A stretch of DNA of 64,000 nt, taken from assembly GCF_018614875.1 (NCBI RefSeq), contig NZ_JAGGNW010000012.1, positions 186,001 to 250,000 of the forward strand, written 5' to 3'. Numbering within the stretch: position 1 is the first letter of the stretch; each line of letters begins with the position of its first letter. Positions 53,294 to 62,489 of this stretch are shown here, in pieces. Source of the stretch: Variovorax paradoxus (GTDB lineage: Bacteria; Pseudomonadota; Gammaproteobacteria; Burkholderiales; Burkholderiaceae_C). The notes under the pieces were generated by a model, which was not told where the DNA came from, did not search any database, and worked only from the letters and a program-made list of their open reading frames with translations. The position numbers and the translations under genes were made by a program.

Positions 53294-53831
53294 CGCCCGC
53301 TCCGCGTCCGCGCTTCTTCTCGGTCGACACGCTGGCCGCGTTGCCGAAGCGGTCGACCAGCGGACGGAAACTCTCGGGCCGCTTGCGGCGCTTGGGCTCG
53401 ATCACGTAGTGCGCCTGCACGAAGTCGCGCATCCATTCGATCACCTCTTCGGGCGCGGGCACCTGTTCCACCGTTTCCTGCGCGTCGAGCCAGCGGCCGG
53501 CTTCGTTGTAGCTGAGGCTCACCACCACCGGCCGCGCGATCGGCTCGTCGGCAATGGTGGGTTCTTCCTCCATGCGCCACAGCACGAACCAGCAGGGCGC
53601 GGGCGTGGTGGCGTTCAGGTGGTAGCCCTCCACGTCGTCGCGGAACAGCTCGGTCTTGAAGCCCGGATGCAGCCAGCGCTGCGCGCCCTCGTTCGCCTCG
53701 AGCAGGCGCGGCTCGGTGCCGAAACCGGGCTGGTCGGGGCCGACGCTTTCGAGAATCCAGCGCCAGGACTGCCAACGGCTGTCGACGCGCTCGCGGCGCA
53801 TCACGACGGCAACATCGATGGAAGGATTCAT
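53286..53831 (-). CDS. DUF3305 protein of FDH locus
   Basis: 181 residues, soluble. Contains VAVVMRRERVDSRWQSWRWI and FKTELFRDDVEGYHLNATTP, a small sandwich-like domain of unknown function, and a basic C-terminus. Stop overlaps the DUF3306 ATG by 8 bp. Start ATG 53831 (MNPSID); in-frame codons upstream overlap modC. Always paired with DUF3306. Confidence 0.82.
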   Translation of the reverse strand: MNPSIDVAVVMRRERVDSRWQSWRWILESVGPDQPGFGTEPRLLEANEGAQRWLHPGFKTELFRDDVEGYHLNATTPAPCWFVLWRMEEEPTIADEPIARPVVVSLSYNEAGRWLDAQETVEQVPAPEEVIEWMRDFVQAHYVIEPKRRKRPESFRPLVDRFGNAASVSTEKKRGRGAGDV

Positions 53832-53874
53832 CAGCTGATCGTAGCGCCGCCGCATGCCGCTTTCGCGCCGAGGG

Positions 53875-54656
<782 letters not shown>

Positions 54657-54660
<4 letters not shown>

Positions 54661-55409
54661 GGCTTGCCGAAGCCGTAGCGCACCAGCACCTCGCGCGCGG
54701 CATCGCTGGAAAGAAAGGCCACGAAATCCCCGGCCAGCGTTTTCTGCCGGCTTTCGGCAACCACCGCGACCGGGTAGGTCACCGGCGAGGCGCCCGTGGG
54801 CGCGAAGGCGACCCGGACCTTCTCGCTCATCACGGCCGCGTCGGTGCGGTAGACGAAACCGGCCTCGACCTCGCCGCGGGCCACGTAGTCGAGCACCTGG
54901 CGCACGCTGTCGGCCTGCACGAACTTCGGTTCGAGCACGCTCCAGAGTCCCGCCCCTTCCAGAACCTGCCGCGTGTAGCGGCCGACCGGCACGGTGGCGG
55001 TCTTGCCGACCGCGATCTTCCTGACGCCCGCGCCGGCAAGGTCCTGCAGCGATTTCACGCCGACGGCATCCTTCAGCGGCTCGATCAGCACCAGACCGTT
55101 GCTCGCAAAGTTCCGGCGCGTGCCCGTGTCGATGAGCTTCTGCTCGGCGGCGCGGCCCATCGTCTCCTGGTCGGCGCTCGCGAACACGTCGACCGGCGCG
55201 CCCTGCCCGATCTGCTGCAGCAGCACGCCCGAGGCCGCGAAATTGAAGCGCACCGTGGCGCCCGGCTTCGTGGCCTCGAATTTCGGCCCGAGCTCCTTGA
55301 ACGCATCCGTCAGGCTGGCGGCCGCGGACACGGTGATCTGCTGGGCCGCCGCGGCCAGCGGCAGCGCCATGGCCAGTACTAAAAGAGACAGGAGGCGAAG
55401 CGCGCGCAT
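54657..55409 (-). CDS. modA: Molybdate-binding periplasmic protein
   Basis: 250 residues. Signal peptide MRALRLLSLLVLAMALPLAA, then ITVSAAASLTDAFKELGPKF (the oxyanion-binding ASAASL motif), FNFAASGVLLQQIGQGAPVD and FVYRTDAAV. Captures molybdate or tungstate for ModBC. Lies between modB and modC, an order seen in other beta-proteobacteria. Starts 28 bp after the modB stop. Confidence 0.92.
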
Positions 55410-55437
55410 GTCGGTTTTCAGGTTGGGAACGAGCCGG

Positions 55438-56121
55438 TCAGCGCAGCGAGAAAAATCGGTTCGACAGCACCAGCACCGTGACCGACAGCAGCGACGTCAC
55501 CACCACCAGCAGCAGCGCCAGGTCGTCGTGGCCGGCCTGCACGGCGTCGTAGATGGCCATCGACAGGGTCTGGGTCTGCTGCGGAATGGAGCCCGCCACC
55601 ATCAGCGAGGCGCCGAACTCGCCCATGGCGCGCGCGAACGCGAGCAGCGTGCCGGCCAGGATGCCGGGCCAGGCCAGCGGCAGCGTCACGCGCAAGAAAA
55701 CCGAGAACGGCGACTGGCGCAGCGTGCTGGCGGCGGCTTCGAGCGAGCGATCCACGCCCGCGAAGGCGGCGCTGGCCGACTTCAGCACCAGCGGCAGCGC
55801 CACCACGGCAGACGCGACGACGGCGCCATGCCAGCTGAAGATGATGGAGTAGTCGAAATGCGCGCGCAGCCAGCTGCCGAGCGGGCTGTGGCGCCCGGCC
55901 GCCACCAGGATGGCGTAGCCGATGACCGTGGGCGGCAGCACCAGCGGCAGCATGAACACGGCTTCGAGCACCGTATGGCCCGGGAAACGCTTGCGCGCGA
56001 ACACCCAGCCCAGCGCGACGCCGGCAATGAGCGCCAGCAGGGTCGCGACCGCGGCCACCTTGAGCGACAGCACCAGCGGGAACCAGTCGGCCGAGGCGAT
56101 GAGGGAGTTCGTCGTATTCAT
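55438..56121 (-). CDS. modB: Molybdate ABC transporter permease
   Basis: 227 residues, five or six helices. Shows MLPLVLPPTVIGYAILVAAG, the EAA loop AAASTLRQSPFSVFLRVTLP, and FARAMGEFGASLMVAGSIPQ, all typical of ModB. Start ATG 56121 (MNTTNSLIASADW). The start codon lies inside a palindrome resembling a ModE box. An upstream in-frame TTG at 56145 is possible but less likely. Confidence 0.92.
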   Translation of the reverse strand: MNTTNSLIASADWFPLVLSLKVAAVATLLALIAGVALGWVFARKRFPGHTVLEAVFMLPLVLPPTVIGYAILVAAGRHSPLGSWLRAHFDYSIIFSWHGAVVASAVVALPLVLKSASAAFAGVDRSLEAAASTLRQSPFSVFLRVTLPLAWPGILAGTLLAFARAMGEFGASLMVAGSIPQQTQTLSMAIYDAVQAGHDDLALLLVVVTSLLSVTVLVLSNRFFSLR

Positions 56122-56133
56122 GAAGATACAACG
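56110..56133. promoter_or_regulatory. Candidate ModE-binding palindrome over the modB start
   Basis: Reading the minus strand: CGTTGTAT-N8-ATACGACG, two 8-bp arms with one mismatch and an 8-bp spacer. The E. coli mod box has the same 8-8-8 layout (CGTTATAT ... ACATAACG). The palindrome covers the modB ATG (56119-56121), and the modE-like gene is directly upstream. If ModE binds here, it would block transcription or translation of modBAC when molybdate is plentiful. Confidence 0.5.
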
Positions 56134-56230
56134 CAATTGTTGCACGAACGGCCGTCCCCCCTGAAGGGGTGTCTGTGGCAGGCGCGGGTGGGTGGCGCCG
56201 ATATCCCTTCGGATACAGCGCGGGAACGGA

Positions 56231-56578
56231 TCAGGGCGCCAGCAGGCGCGTCAGCGCGCGCACGTCCGCCGCCGTGGCCAGGCGCGCGGCATTCTCGATG
56301 GCACGGTAGTGCTTGACGATTTCCTCGCCGATGGGCGTGAGCGCGGTGCCGCCGCCGCGCGAGCCGCCGGCCGCGGTGTTCACGGCGGGCGAGGCCAGCG
56401 CCTTGTTCATCTCATCGATCAGCATCCAGGCGCGCCGGTACGACATGCCCAGCTGGCGCGCCGCGGCCGAGATCGAGCCGGTTTCCGCTACCGCCTCCAG
56501 CACGGCGATCTTGCCGGGACCGATGGCGATGCTCTCGTCCCTGTAGATGCGCAGGCGGAACTGGACTCTGGTTTTCAT
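56231..56578 (-). CDS. modE: ModE-type winged-helix regulator, DNA-binding domain only
   Basis: 115 residues, equal to the N-terminal domain of ModE: IAIGPGKIAVLEAVAETGSI, SAAARQLGMSYRRAWMLIDE (the HTH), then a Gly-rich wing (GGSRGGGTALTPIGEEIVKH). The molybdate-sensing Mop domains of E. coli ModE are absent, so metal sensing must be different or supplied elsewhere. Lies between fdsA and modB on the same strand, a location that fits control of both. Confidence 0.85.
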   Translation of the reverse strand: MKTRVQFRLRIYRDESIAIGPGKIAVLEAVAETGSISAAARQLGMSYRRAWMLIDEMNKALASPAVNTAAGGSRGGGTALTPIGEEIVKHYRAIENAARLATAADVRALTRLLAP

Positions 56579-56660
56579 GCCGGTGGTGATGAGCAGTGCG
56601 GGAGGTGGGCGCCAAGGTTAAACCATGGCTGCGCCCACGCTCCCGCCTCCACCGCCAGCC

Positions 56661-59534
56661 TCAGTCCACCGCCGCGAGCGCGCCCGACCCGGTTCCGTAG
56701 CCGGCCGCCGCCATCGGCTGGCCGCCGCGCTGGATGCGCACCGCGCAATACTTGAACTCGGGAATCTTGCCGAGCGGATCGAGCGCGGCATTGGTCATCA
56801 GGTTGGCCGCCGCCTCGTAGTACGCGAAGGGAACGAACACCGCGCCGTTCGGCGTGCCGTCGTCGCGCCTGACGTGGATGGCCACCTCGCCGCGGCGCGA
56901 CTGCACGGTGATCACGTCGCCGGCCTCGAGCCCCAGCTTCAGCAGGTCGGCCTGGTTCATCGACGCGGTGGCCATCGGCTCCAGCGCATCGAGCACGGTG
57001 GCGCGGCGCGTCATGCTGCCCGTGTGCCAGTGCTCGAGCTGGCGGCCGGTGATGAGCACGAACGGGTAGTCGGCATCGGGCCGCTCGTCGGCCGGAATGA
57101 TGTCGGCCGGCACCAGCTTCACGCGCCCGTCGGCGGTGGGGAAGTCGTCGATGAACACGGTCGGCTGGCCCGGGTCGTCCTCGCTCAGGCAGGGGTAGGT
57201 CACGCTCGAATCGCGCTGGAGCCTCTCCCAGCTGATGCCGCTGATGACCGCATGCATGGCCTGGCGCATTTCCTCGTAGACCGCGGCCACGCCCGATTCC
57301 TCGCCCTCGTAGTTCCATTGCAGGCCCATGCCGCTGGCGATCTGCTGGATGATCCACAGGTCGGGCCGCGCGTCGCCCGGCGGGTTGAGCGCGCGCTTGC
57401 CGAGCTGCACCATGCGGTCGGTGTTGCTCACCGTGCCGGTCTTCTCGGGCCAGGCGCTCGCGGGCAGCACCACGTCGGCGAGCCACGCGGTCTCGGTCAT
57501 GAAGATGTCCTGCACCACCAGGTGCTCCAGGCTCGCGAGCGCATGGCGCGCATGGTTCAGGTCGGGGTCGCTCATGGCCGGGTTCTCGCCCATGATGTAC
57601 ATCCCACGCACCTTGTGCGGATCGGTGTCGGGCGCCAGCGCCTTGTGCATGATCTCGACCACGGTGTAGCCCGGCGTCGCATCGAGCGGCGTGCCCCAGA
57701 AGTTCTCGAACCACGCATGCACCGCTGGGTTGTCGACGCGCTGGTAGTTGGGGAACATCATCGGGATCAGGCCGGCGTCGCTCGCGCCCTGCACGTTGTT
57801 CTGGCCGCGCAGCGGATGCAGGCCCGAGCCGGGCTTGCCGATCTGCCCGGTGACGGTGGCCAGCGCGATCAGGCAGCGCGCGTTGTCGGTGCCGTGCACG
57901 TGCTGGCTGATGCCCATGCCCCAGAGGATCATCGCGCCCTTGGCGGTGGCAAAGGCGCGCGCCACTTCGCGCAGCGTTTCCGCCGGCACGCCGCAGATGG
58001 GTGCCATCGCCTCGGGGCTGTAGCCCTTGACGTTCTCGCGCAGCGCCTCGTAGTTGCTGGCGCGCGTGCGCACGAACTCCTGGTCGACCAGGCCTTCGTC
58101 GATCACGGCGTGGATCAGCGCGTTGAGCATGGCCACGTCGGTGTCGGCCTTGAACTGCAGCGTGCGCCAGGCGTGGCGGCTGATGTCGGTGCGGCGCGGG
58201 TCGGCCAGCACGATCTTGGCGCCGCGCTGGGCGGCGTTCTTCATCCAGGTGGCGGCCACCGGGTGGTTCGCCGTGGGGTTGGAGCCGATGACGAAGATCA
58301 GCCCCGCGTGCTCCACGTCGTTGACCTGGTTGCTCACCGCACCCGATCCCACGCCTTCGAGCAGCGCGGCCACGCTGGAGGCATGGCACAGCCGCGTGCA
58401 GTGGTCGATGTTGTTGCTGCCGAAGCCCGTGCGCACGAGCTTCTGGAACAGGTAGGCCTCTTCGTTGCTGCCCTTGGCGGAGCCGAAGCCCGCGAGCGAC
58501 TTGGGCCCGTGGGTGTCGCGCAGGCCCGAGAGCTTGCCGGTGGTGAGCGCAAGCGCTTCTTCCCAGCTGGCTTCGCGGAAATATGCGCTCCAGTCGTCCG
58601 GCCGCGGCGTATCGCCAAAATCCTTCGGCACGCCGGCCTTGCGGATCAGCGGCTTGGTCAGGCGCTGCGGATGGTGCGCGTAGTCAAAGCCGAAGCGGCC
58701 CTTCACGCACAGGCGGTTGTGGTTGGCCGGGCCGTCGCGGCCATCGACGCTGACGATCTTTTCATCCTTGACGTTGTAGGTCACCAGACAGCCCACGCCG
58801 CAGAACGGGCACACCGAATCGACCTTGCGGTCGACCTGCTGCGAGCCGATGTGGCTCTTGGGCATCAGCGCGCCGGTCGGGCAGGCCTGCACGCATTCGC
58901 CGCAGGCCACGCAGGTGCTGTCGCCCATCGGGTCGTCGAGGTCGAACACGATCTTGGTGTCTGCGCCGCGCAGGGCGTAGCCGATGACGTCGTTGACCTG
59001 CTCTTCGCGGCAGGCGCGCACGCAGCGATTGCACTGGATGCAGGCGTCGAGGTTGACGGCCATCGCGGGGTGCGAGATGTCGGCCTTCGGCTGCTCGCGG
59101 CGCAGCGCCTTGAGTTCGGGCCGCACGGCGATGCCGAGCTTGCCCGCCCACTCGCTGAGTTCGCCATGCTGCCGGGTGGCGTCGTCGCCGATCCACTTGT
59201 AGCCGTCGTCGGGCATGTCGGACAGCAGCATCTCGACCACCATCTTCTGGCTCTTGAGCGCCCGCTCGCTGGTCGCCTGCACTTCCATGCCGGCCGTGAC
59301 GTTGCGGCAGCAGCTGGGCGCGAGCGTGCGCTCGCCCTTCACCTCGACCACGCAGGCGCGGCAGTTGCCGTCGGGGCGGTAGCCGTCCTTGAAGCACAGG
59401 TGCGGAATGTCGACGCCGTGGCGCTCGGCCGCCTTGAAGATGGTCTCGCCGTCGAAGGCCTGGATGGCCTGCCCGTCGAGCGTGAATTCGATGGTCTGCG
59501 GCATCAGTTCCGCAAGTTTCGACGGGGCGTTCAT
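56661..59534 (-). CDS. fdsA: NAD-dependent formate dehydrogenase alpha subunit (FdsA)
   Basis: 957 residues. An N-terminal NuoG-like 2Fe-2S domain (Cys47, Cys58, Cys61, Cys75/76) and two-cluster ferredoxin region (CIQCNRCVRAC, CVACGECVQACP) precede the Mo enzyme. The enzyme has a 4Fe-4S motif CPFCGVGC and catalytic Cys383 in TRLCHASSVAA. No signal peptide: cytoplasmic. ATG 59534 overlaps the FdsGB stop (ATGA). Oxidises formate and passes electrons to the diaphorase part encoded upstream, yielding NADH. The C-terminal domain is complete. Confidence 0.94.
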   Translation of the reverse strand: MNAPSKLAELMPQTIEFTLDGQAIQAFDGETIFKAAERHGVDIPHLCFKDGYRPDGNCRACVVEVKGERTLAPSCCRNVTAGMEVQATSERALKSQKMVVEMLLSDMPDDGYKWIGDDATRQHGELSEWAGKLGIAVRPELKALRREQPKADISHPAMAVNLDACIQCNRCVRACREEQVNDVIGYALRGADTKIVFDLDDPMGDSTCVACGECVQACPTGALMPKSHIGSQQVDRKVDSVCPFCGVGCLVTYNVKDEKIVSVDGRDGPANHNRLCVKGRFGFDYAHHPQRLTKPLIRKAGVPKDFGDTPRPDDWSAYFREASWEEALALTTGKLSGLRDTHGPKSLAGFGSAKGSNEEAYLFQKLVRTGFGSNNIDHCTRLCHASSVAALLEGVGSGAVSNQVNDVEHAGLIFVIGSNPTANHPVAATWMKNAAQRGAKIVLADPRRTDISRHAWRTLQFKADTDVAMLNALIHAVIDEGLVDQEFVRTRASNYEALRENVKGYSPEAMAPICGVPAETLREVARAFATAKGAMILWGMGISQHVHGTDNARCLIALATVTGQIGKPGSGLHPLRGQNNVQGASDAGLIPMMFPNYQRVDNPAVHAWFENFWGTPLDATPGYTVVEIMHKALAPDTDPHKVRGMYIMGENPAMSDPDLNHARHALASLEHLVVQDIFMTETAWLADVVLPASAWPEKTGTVSNTDRMVQLGKRALNPPGDARPDLWIIQQIASGMGLQWNYEGEESGVAAVYEEMRQAMHAVISGISWERLQRDSSVTYPCLSEDDPGQPTVFIDDFPTADGRVKLVPADIIPADERPDADYPFVLITGRQLEHWHTGSMTRRATVLDALEPMATASMNQADLLKLGLEAGDVITVQSRRGEVAIHVRRDDGTPNGAVFVPFAYYEAAANLMTNAALDPLGKIPEFKYCAVRIQRGGQPMAAAGYGTGSGALAAVD

Positions 59535-61369
59535 GCCACCTCCTCCGGAAAATATTGCTGGATGCAGCGGATCGGGTTGGGGGCCGCCTGGCCGAGGCCG
59601 CAGATGGAGGCGTCGCCCATGACCTGCGCCAGGTCTTCGAGCGTGGCGTTGTCCCACACCGGCGCCTGCATCAGCGCCGCGGCCTTGGCGGTGCCGACGC
59701 GGCATGGCGTGCACTGGCCGCAGCTTTCGTGCTCGAAGAAGCGCATCACGTTCAACGCGGCGTCGCGGGCGCGGTCGTGCTGGCTCAGCACCATCACGGC
59801 GGCCGAGCCGATGAAGCAGCCGTAGGGCTGCAGCGTGTCGAAGTCGAGCGGAATGTCGTTCATGCGCGCCGGCAGGATGCCGCCCGACGCGCCGCCGGGC
59901 AGATAGGCATAGAGCGCGTGGCCGTCGAGCATGCCGCCGCAGTATTCGTCGATGAGTTCCTGCACCGTGATGCCCGCGGGTGCGAGCTTGACGCCCGGGT
60001 GCTTGACCCGGCCGCTCACGCTGAAGCTGCGCAGGCCCTTGCGGCCGTGGCGGCCGAAGCCGCTGAACCAGGCGGCGCCTTTTTCGACGATGTCGCGCAC
60101 CCAGTAAAGGGTTTCGAAGTTGTGTTCCAGCGTCGGGCGGCCGAACAGGCCCACCTGCGCGATGTACGGCGGGCGCATGCGCGGTTCGCCTCGCTTGCCC
60201 TCGATGCTTTCGATCATGGCCGACTCTTCGCCGCAGATGTAGGCACCCGCGCCGCGCCGGAGTTCGATGCGCGGCAGCGCGCAGGGCGGATCGGCCTGGA
60301 GCCGGGCCAGCTCGGTTTCGAGCAGCGCGCGGCAGTCGTGGTATTCGTCGCGCAGGTAGATGTAGCACTGCTCGATGCCGACGATCTGCGCCGCCACCAG
60401 CAGGCCTTCGAGAAAGCGGTGCGGATCGCGTTCGAGGTAGGTGCGGTCCTTGAAGGTGCCGGGCTCGCCTTCGTCGATGTTCACGGCCATGAGCCGGGGC
60501 GCCGGCTGGTCGCGCACGATGCGCCACTTGCGCCCGGCCGGAAAGCCCGCGCCGCCCAGGCCGCGCAGGCCCGAGTCTTCCATCGTCTTGACGATGGCCT
60601 CGGCGTCCTGCTCGCCGTTGACGAGCGCGGCGGCGAGCGCATAGCCGCCGTGCGCGCGGTAGGTGGCGTAGTCGGTGAAGGCCGGCATGCGCTCGATGGC
60701 GCCGGGCAGCGGCGAGATGCTTTTCTCGGCGAACACGGCCGCGTCGAAATACGCGACCGTGGCTTCGTCGGGGTCGGACTTCAGGGCCTGCAGCACCTTC
60801 GCCGTGGTCGCGAGCGGCACGGCCTGCCGGTCGACGACCACCGCGGGCGCCTGCTCGCAGCGACCGATGCAGGGCGCCGCAATCACACGAACGTCGCCGC
60901 CATCGACGCCGAGCAGTTCGGGCAGCCGCGCCAGCAGATCCTTGGCACCCGCCAGTTCGCAGGCCAGGCCGTCGCACACGCGCACGGTGAGGCCCGGTGC
61001 CGCTTCGTCGCCGCGCACCACTTCGAAGTGGTGATAGAAGGTCGCGACCTCGTACACCTCGGCCATGGGGATATTCATTTCGCGCGCCAGCGCCACCAGG
61101 TGGCGGTCGTGCAGGCAGCGGAAGGCGTCGTTGAGCTTGTGCAGGTGCTCGATGAGCAGGTCGCGCCGGTGGCCCTCGGCGGGGCGCACACCGATGAGCG
61201 TGCGCACTTCGAGCAGCGCCGCTTCCTCGGGCTGGCGGCCCTTGAGCTTGCTCTTGCGGCGGATGCGCTCGCGCATCTCGTCGGGGGTGGCGAGCGGCAC
61301 GATGGTGTGCGTGCCGGCTCCCGTTGTTGCTGTTGTTGTCTCGCGGGTCGTGGCTGGGTGGTTATTCAC
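59531..61369 (-). CDS. fdsB: Fused FdsG-FdsB diaphorase subunit of NAD-linked formate dehydrogenase
   Basis: 612 residues. The N-terminal part is NuoE/FdsG-like (YEVATFYHHFEVV, 2Fe-2S cysteines in VCDGLACEL and APCIGRCEQAP). The rest is NuoF/FdsB-like: FMN/NAD loop GLGGAGFPAGRKW, GAYICGEESAMIESIEGKRG and 4Fe-4S motif ESCGQCTPCRVG. In C. necator the two are separate proteins. Start taken as GTG 61369 (VNNHPATTRETT), which has AAGG upstream; the Thr-rich first 30 residues precede the first Met, so the true start is not certain. Confidence 0.88.
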   Translation of the reverse strand: MNNHPATTRETTTATTGAGTHTIVPLATPDEMRERIRRKSKLKGRQPEEAALLEVRTLIGVRPAEGHRRDLLIEHLHKLNDAFRCLHDRHLVALAREMNIPMAEVYEVATFYHHFEVVRGDEAAPGLTVRVCDGLACELAGAKDLLARLPELLGVDGGDVRVIAAPCIGRCEQAPAVVVDRQAVPLATTAKVLQALKSDPDEATVAYFDAAVFAEKSISPLPGAIERMPAFTDYATYRAHGGYALAAALVNGEQDAEAIVKTMEDSGLRGLGGAGFPAGRKWRIVRDQPAPRLMAVNIDEGEPGTFKDRTYLERDPHRFLEGLLVAAQIVGIEQCYIYLRDEYHDCRALLETELARLQADPPCALPRIELRRGAGAYICGEESAMIESIEGKRGEPRMRPPYIAQVGLFGRPTLEHNFETLYWVRDIVEKGAAWFSGFGRHGRKGLRSFSVSGRVKHPGVKLAPAGITVQELIDEYCGGMLDGHALYAYLPGGASGGILPARMNDIPLDFDTLQPYGCFIGSAAVMVLSQHDRARDAALNVMRFFEHESCGQCTPCRVGTAKAAALMQAPVWDNATLEDLAQVMGDASICGLGQAAPNPIRCIQQYFPEEVA

Positions 61370-61457
61370 TGCCTGGGCCTTTTTTTCGATGTCTCGGAAA
61401 TGCCCGCAGCAATGCTTGAGGGCTGGCCGAGTGTGTGGGGCTGCCCCGGGTGCGTCA

Positions 61458-61482
61458 AATTCGATCGGCACATCGATCGATT
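61458..61482 (-). promoter_or_regulatory. Imperfect inverted repeat upstream of fds genes
   Basis: Minus strand AATCGATCG-ATGTGC-CGATCGAATT, 89 bp before the fdsGB start and after the LysR gene stop. Size and position suit a LysR-type operator, for which the LysR gene just upstream is the natural candidate. Confidence 0.4.
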
Positions 61483-61530
61483 CAATAACTAAATGGCCGG
61501 GACCGGGCAAGACCGGACCGGCCAGGCCAG

Positions 61531-62475
61531 CTATTCGCCGAGCGCGCCGCTGTGCAGCCGCACCTGCTCGCGCCACGCCGGCGTCTGCAGGAACACCAGC
61601 GCGGCATCGAGCGCGCGCGAGGGGCGCACGCCGGTCTGGGTCATGAAGCCCAGCGGTGTCTTGACCTCGGGCCCCACCAGAGGCAGCGCCTCCAGCTCGC
61701 GGTAGCTGCGCACCGCCGCGACCATCGACCCCGGCAGCACGCTGCTGACGCTGCCCGCGAGCACGGCCAATGCAAGGGTAAGTACCGAGTTGGTCTCGAT
61801 GGCCGGCTCCAGCACGATGCCGGCGTCACGCAGCGCCTGGTCGATGATGGAGCGGTTGTGCATGTCGGGCGTGAGCAGGCACAGCGGCAACTTGCCGGCG
61901 TCGGCCCACGACATCGGCCGGCCGATGCGCAGCCGGTCGGCCGAGGGCTTGGCAGCGCGCCGCAGCAGGAAATAGTGCTCCACGCTCTGCGGCCATGCCG
62001 TGAGCTTGATGCCCGGCAGGTGCATGCGCTCGGTGTAGCCGAGCGCCAGGTCGACGGAGAGGCTTTCGAGCCCCGTTTCCAGGTCTTGCGAACTCATCGA
62101 CAGCACCGCCGGCACGATGCCCGGGTGCAGCTCGTGCAGCATCGCGGCAAAGCGCGACAGCATCGGAATGGCGGTGGGCACCGCCGCCATGCGAAGCCGC
62201 CCGCGCGGATGGCCCTCTTCGCTGCGCAGCTCCTGCTGCAGCACCTCGTTGTCGCGCAGCATGCGCTGCGCCGTGGCCAGCACCCGCTCGCCTTCGTGGG
62301 TGAGCCCCACGTAGACGCGCGCGCGCTTGACGATGACCACGCCGAACTCGCTTTCGAGCGAGCGCAGCGCATTCGACAGCGCCGGCTGCGTGATGTGGCA
62401 GGCCTGCGCCGCGCGTCCGAAATGCTTGTGCTCGCTGAGCGCGACCAGGTAGCGCATCGACGCGAGAAGATTCAC
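61531..62475 (-). CDS. LysR-family regulator, probably of the fds genes
   Basis: 314 residues: HTH AAQACHITQPALSNALRSLE, typical LysR linker and a substrate-binding domain (RLRMAAVPTAIPMLSRFAAM, LSVDLALGYTERMHLPGIKL). Located directly upstream of and co-oriented with fdsGB-fdsA, like FdsR in other formate loci although those are sometimes divergent. It begins 14 bp after apbC, so it may be read from the apbC promoter. The inducer is likely formate, an inference from context. Confidence 0.85.
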   Translation of the reverse strand: MNLLASMRYLVALSEHKHFGRAAQACHITQPALSNALRSLESEFGVVIVKRARVYVGLTHEGERVLATAQRMLRDNEVLQQELRSEEGHPRGRLRMAAVPTAIPMLSRFAAMLHELHPGIVPAVLSMSSQDLETGLESLSVDLALGYTERMHLPGIKLTAWPQSVEHYFLLRRAAKPSADRLRIGRPMSWADAGKLPLCLLTPDMHNRSIIDQALRDAGIVLEPAIETNSVLTLALAVLAGSVSSVLPGSMVAAVRSYRELEALPLVGPEVKTPLGFMTQTGVRPSRALDAALVFLQTPAWREQVRLHSGALGE

Positions 62476-62489
62476 GGGCGCGCCGCCAT

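Noticed and set aside
56625..59825. 1,066-residue open frame antisense to fdsA
   Set aside because: Same type of GC-driven shadow; composition is unnatural and the opposite strand encodes a complete FdsA.
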